IMG/VR virus record: IMGVR_UViG_3300027708_002314 | Span: 1 to 51,262 of that record | Direction: 5' to 3' (one strand) | DNA from: a virus | DNA: 51,262 bases | Shown here: piece after piece, positions 48,418-51,262 of the stretch | Layout of the letters: every line of letters begins with the position of its first letter | How positions within the stretch are numbered: the stretch's first letter is position 1 | Notes under the pieces: generated by a model | The model's input: the letters and a program-made list of their open reading frames with translations, nothing else | Told to the model about the DNA's origin: nothing | Databases searched by the model: none | Made by a program: the position numbers and the translations under genes

Positions 48418-48425
48418 TATTTATA
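48418..48425 (-). promoter_or_regulatory. T4-type late promoter box TATAAATA
   Basis: Perfect TATAAATA followed by CTAGT and the ATG. The expected start site, about six bases after the box, coincides with the A of that ATG, so the mRNA for the 98-residue protein would be leaderless. Confidence 0.7.
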
Positions 48426-48430
48426 AGACC

Positions 48431-48459
48431 AAAAAAAAGAGACCTCCGAAGAGGTCTCT
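48431..48459 (-). terminator. Rho-independent terminator after gp23
   Basis: Perfect 9-bp stem AGAGACCTC/GAGGTCTCT with a TTCG loop on the minus strand, then eight T. It lies 35 bases after the major capsid gene and just before the next late promoter. Confidence 0.93.
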
Positions 48460-48494
48460 AAAATATCAATCTAAGTTGATTTATTTTTTTTTGA

Positions 48495-49835
48495 TTACAT
48501 CAAGTTTTTAACACCAAAGATACGGTAGTAAACGTTGGTACGAGCAAGCAACTTACCATTGTCTGCACCAGGATTTGTAAGACCTTGTGCGAATGGGTTA
48601 GCAACCATGCCGTAACGAGTTTTGAAACCAATCTTAGGTTGGAATGTATATTGATCAACTGCACGAACCATTTGTAATGGAACGTATGGGCAATAAAACA
48701 AACCAGCGTCATAAGGACTGGATCCTTTGTAACCGATTGTAACCAACTCTTGATTTGATGTGTAACCACCAAAGTATGGGTCGATATAAACCTTGATACG
48801 ACCATGTAACATACCAGCAAATGTATTGCCTGTATCGTCAACTTGTAGGTCAGCTTGAAGAGCAGGAGTATACTGAAGTACACCAGCCATAGCCATTGCA
48901 GATGCTACGTCTGAAGAAACAATCAATACGTTACCTTTTCCACGACGTGTTTGCTTAGCAATTACGTTAGCATCACGCTCGATTTGGAAAATCAAACCTT
49001 TGAAACGCTCAACTGACCAACGACCGTTAGAGTCTGTATCTAAGTCAAAATAACCAGCGGTAGTTGTACCATACTGAGCACCAGCAACGGCACATGTGTA
49101 GATTGTACGGATAACTTCACGGTTGATTTCAGCCAAGATTTCTGTAGACAGAATGTTTGACAATTCTGTTTCAGCGTCAAGACCATGGATTGCTTTCAAG
49201 TCTTGAGCAAGTTCTAAACTGTATTCAGCTTTCAAAGCACGGCTTTGAGCAGTTACAGTAACTTTCTCAATAGAGAAGGCCATCTGTTGGAATACACGGC
49301 TGTCATCGTTAATGCCTAAGAATTCAGCATTAGCAGTTGGCATGCCAGTACCAGAAGTAGTTGTGTTACCAGTTGGGTTTTGGAACTGGTTAGCAACGTC
49401 TTGTGCACGGGTACCTTGGAAACCGTATGGGTTATTCTCAGAGAATGCACCAGAGAATGCTGTGTTGGCTTCATTGAAGAATGCCTCAGAACCAGTTTGG
49501 TTTGTGTAACGAGCACGCATTGCAAAAATCAAACCTGTAGGACCTGTCATTGGCTGAACACCAGCAACGTCATAAGCGATTAGATTAGGCAAAGCACGGC
49601 GTACCAAAGAGATCAAGATTGGGTCAAAGTTAGAAACGCCAGAACCCGTAACGTTGGTTGCACCAGCGCTATAAGTTGTTTCGTTTAAAGCTTGACGGTC
49701 TTGAGCCATAGCTTGTTGTTGATTTTCCAATACAAGAGCTGTAACTGAGCGCTTGTATGGGTCTGTGATGGCTTCTAATTCTGGATGCTCCAGAACTGGC
49801 TGCCATTTTTTTTGTAGTTCTTCTGTCAAATACAT
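48495..49835 (-). CDS. 23: Major capsid protein (T4 gp23)
   Basis: 446 residues. LISLVRRALPNLIAYDVAGV followed by PMTGPTGLIFAMRARY is the gp23 signature, and the C-terminal half continues in family style. In T4 the prohead protease gp21 cuts an N-terminal propeptide; L50-N-E52 followed by T is a candidate site here. No own late box is seen in the 34-base gap, so it is probably transcribed with gp22 from 51198-51205. Confidence 0.95.
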   Translation of the reverse strand: MYLTEELQKKWQPVLEHPELEAITDPYKRSVTALVLENQQQAMAQDRQALNETTYSAGATNVTGSGVSNFDPILISLVRRALPNLIAYDVAGVQPMTGPTGLIFAMRARYTNQTGSEAFFNEANTAFSGAFSENNPYGFQGTRAQDVANQFQNPTGNTTTSGTGMPTANAEFLGINDDSRVFQQMAFSIEKVTVTAQSRALKAEYSLELAQDLKAIHGLDAETELSNILSTEILAEINREVIRTIYTCAVAGAQYGTTTAGYFDLDTDSNGRWSVERFKGLIFQIERDANVIAKQTRRGKGNVLIVSSDVASAMAMAGVLQYTPALQADLQVDDTGNTFAGMLHGRIKVYIDPYFGGYTSNQELVTIGYKGSSPYDAGLFYCPYVPLQMVRAVDQYTFQPKIGFKTRYGMVANPFAQGLTNPGADNGKLLARTNVYYRIFGVKNLM

Positions 49836-49869
49836 TTTATTATTCCTTTTTTTATGTATTAAAGACTAA

Positions 49870-51168
49870 TTACTTAGCCAGAGTTTGTGAAATTGCTTTT
49901 GTATAAATTTCCATTGAAGGATCAGAGAAAGTAACTTTCTTTTCTTCTTCAACTAAAATTTCATCATAAGCTGAATTGTCTGCGGCTTTAACTTCTGCTT
50001 TGAAATATGATTCTTTCAAAACATCAACCTTAGCTACAAATTCTTCCTCAGTAGTGAATTCCACACCCTCTGCGAGCGATTTTAATTTTTCTACTTGAGT
50101 TTGAGTCAGGCCTTCACACGCTGTGTAGATAGCCTCAATTTTTTTCTGTTCGTTCAAAGACTTTGTGAGTTCAATGCCACGAGCAATTTGTTCGTTCAAT
50201 GCATCTTCGAGTTCTTCTACTTTAGAAGTAAGTTCTTCTACAACTTGAACTTTTTCTTCAGGAATATCGATATAATGCTCTTCAAACAAACCTTTAAGTC
50301 CTGTAATAAAGTCTTCCACGATTTCAGCACGGAGACCTTTTTCGATTGCAAGAGCGTTTTCTTTCATCCACTCCTCAACCATGTAGTTAAGATAGTCATC
50401 AACTTTAGCAGCCAAATCTTCTTTGATTTCTTCAACAGCAGATTCAAACTGTTCTGTCAAAGCAATTTCTGCTTCAGCAATAACTTCTTCTGCACGAGCA
50501 ATAACGGCAGCTTCAAAAATTGTAGAAGCCTTAGTTACAAATTCTTCGGATAAGTTTTCGCCACCTAAAAGAGCATCTAAATCTTCTTTCATTTTTTCCT
50601 TTTTGAGCATTTTCTTGATTAAAGCTTTATCTTGAGCTTCATCTTCATGGCCTTTTTCTTCTTTTTCTTCTTCAACCAAGTCGCCTTCTACTTCAGCTTC
50701 TTCGCCATAAGATTGGAACGTAGCACCTTTGTTAGCAACCATTGTTTGTTTTGCTAATTTGCCTGTTGGTTTACGGTCACGGATAGTTTCGTAAGAATCT
50801 TCTTTATCCTGAGTACCAGAATCAACACCACCAATATCACCAGCAGTATCTTGACCTGGTTGATGAGCTAATTTTTTCATTGGCTCTGAACCTACAGGAG
50901 GAGTTGCACCAGGAGGAGTTGCTTTTGGAACGCCTTTTGTGTAATCAGGCAGTTCATCGTAAGCGGAGTTTGGTGAATCACCAATTTTGCCTACTTCTTG
51001 TGTACCATAATCAGTAGAACCTTTAATAGCATTCAAACCTACTTCGTTACCTTTTAAACCGTTACCACCACGAGCACCTTGTTTGGCACTAATGTTTGAT
51101 GTAAACGTTTCTTTTGAGCCTTCAGTTAAAACTGCTTGAGCGGCTTCGGACAGATTAAATTTTTTCAT
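49870..51168 (-). CDS. 22: Prohead core scaffold protein (T4 gp22)
   Basis: 432 residues, very acidic and helical. Residues about 205-330 (SEEFVTKASTIFEAAVIARA, LNYMVEEWMKENALAIEKGL, FITGLKGLFEEHYIDIPEEK) are typical of gp22. The N-terminal 200 residues are an added low-complexity region. It forms the prohead core and is then degraded by gp21. Start MKKFNLSEAAQ has LSE followed by A. Ribosome site AAGGAG upstream. Confidence 0.92.
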   Translation of the reverse strand: MKKFNLSEAAQAVLTEGSKETFTSNISAKQGARGGNGLKGNEVGLNAIKGSTDYGTQEVGKIGDSPNSAYDELPDYTKGVPKATPPGATPPVGSEPMKKLAHQPGQDTAGDIGGVDSGTQDKEDSYETIRDRKPTGKLAKQTMVANKGATFQSYGEEAEVEGDLVEEEKEEKGHEDEAQDKALIKKMLKKEKMKEDLDALLGGENLSEEFVTKASTIFEAAVIARAEEVIAEAEIALTEQFESAVEEIKEDLAAKVDDYLNYMVEEWMKENALAIEKGLRAEIVEDFITGLKGLFEEHYIDIPEEKVQVVEELTSKVEELEDALNEQIARGIELTKSLNEQKKIEAIYTACEGLTQTQVEKLKSLAEGVEFTTEEEFVAKVDVLKESYFKAEVKAADNSAYDEILVEEEKKVTFSDPSMEIYTKAISQTLAK

Positions 51169-51197
51169 TTTGAAAAATCTCCTTGATTTATTGGATA

Positions 51198-51205
51198 TAT
51201 TTATA
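51198..51205 (-). promoter_or_regulatory. T4-type late promoter box TATAAATA (gp22-gp23)
   Basis: Perfect TATAAATA on the minus strand directly after the stop of the upstream frame. Start near 51192 gives a leader of about 24 bases with AAGGAG before gp22. Confidence 0.78.
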
Positions 51206-51206
51206 T

Positions 51207-51262
51207 TTAAAGTTTTTTCATGAAGTTTTCAAATATGTGTAGACTTACCTCTTCAATCTCCT
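51207..51262 (-). CDS. 21: C-terminal end of probable prohead protease (gp21), partial
   Basis: The last codons of a minus-strand frame that enters from the right edge: E-I-E-E-V-S-L-H-I-F-E-N-F-M-K-K-L and stop. Identity as gp21 is inferred from the T4 order 21-22-23; the piece is too short to recognise. Confidence 0.45.
   Translation of the reverse strand, partial: EIEEVSLHIFENFMKKL

Noticed and set aside
48500-48883. 127-codon minus-strand frame inside gp23
   Set aside because: Lies wholly within the major capsid gene in another frame; product composition is not gene-like.
50095-50553. 152-codon open frame on the plus strand
   Set aside because: Antisense of the gp22 acidic helical region; the F-rich product is what antisense of GAA/GAG/AAA-rich DNA gives.
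1-51262. CRISPR arrays, insertion sequences, integrase or attachment sites, rRNA genes
   Set aside because: None seen on either strand; no repeat-spacer periodicity, transposase or integrase motif in the translated frames. The phage appears virulent in this part.

Overview
This window is one side of a T4-like myovirus genome (class Caudoviricetes). It is AT-rich, tightly packed and almost wholly coded on the minus strand, with ATGA, TAATG and few-base overlaps between most neighbours. The T4 core genes fix the identity: gp22 scaffold and gp23 major capsid, UvsY, UvsW, late sigma gp55, gp47/gp46, clamp gp45, clamp loader gp44/gp62, RegA, DNA polymerase gp43, UvsX and helicase gp41, in the order I recall for marine T4-like phages. 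There are no photosynthesis genes, so a cyanobacterial host is not indicated. A proteobacterial host is my guess, partly because the hsp20 leader looks like a ROSE RNA thermometer. The host cannot be named from this sequence.

Layout, given as coordinates (transcription runs from high to low). 1-5829: late run of four genes behind a TATAAATA late promoter, including a nucleotidyltransferase/P-loop fusion and a ligase-fold protein, most with short N-termini that resemble T4 capsid-targeting peptides. 5952-16709: sugar cassette with a 4,6-dehydratase, an RfbH/DdhC-type 3-dehydrase, a C-methyltransferase, an epimerase/reductase, an acetyltransferase and a series of glycosyltransferase-like proteins. 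16712-19622: unknown genes, a DUF4338 (DruA-like) gene and a DUF2061 membrane protein. 19619-26147: gp41, UvsX, membrane protein, gp43 and an Sm-like protein. 26177-28311: tRNA island (CAT, Asn, Gly, Tyr) with rubredoxin, microproteins, one tRNA-like relic and one inverted-repeat-bounded structured element. 28323-31367: small accessory genes (SprT-like, dCMP deaminase, 2OG oxygenase-like, microproteins, Hsp20). 31538-36551: RegA, gp62, a PD-(D/E)XK-like protein, a GIY-YIG nuclease, gp44, DsbA-like, FlbD-like, gp45, DUF5664 and a GT-A transferase. 36615-42287: winged-helix regulator with its own promoter and terminator, second DUF4338 protein, peptide deformylase, gp46, gp47 and gp55. 42289-45157: second sugar cassette. 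45229-47519: second Sm-like protein, UvsW and UvsY. 47582-51262: tail-tube-fold protein, small late protein, gp23, gp22 and the probable end of gp21.

The parts fit one programme. Consensus-like sigma70 promoters sit before early small genes and the winged-helix gene. gp55, gp45 and the DsbA-like protein supply late transcription at the TATAAATA boxes found before gp22, the tail gene block, hsp20 and the left-end block. The most novel-looking items are the candidate heat-sensing leader of hsp20, the possible packaging of nucleic-acid enzymes by capsid-targeting N-termini, the branched-deoxysugar cassette, the two DUF4338 paralogues, and the structured RNA next to tRNA-Asn.
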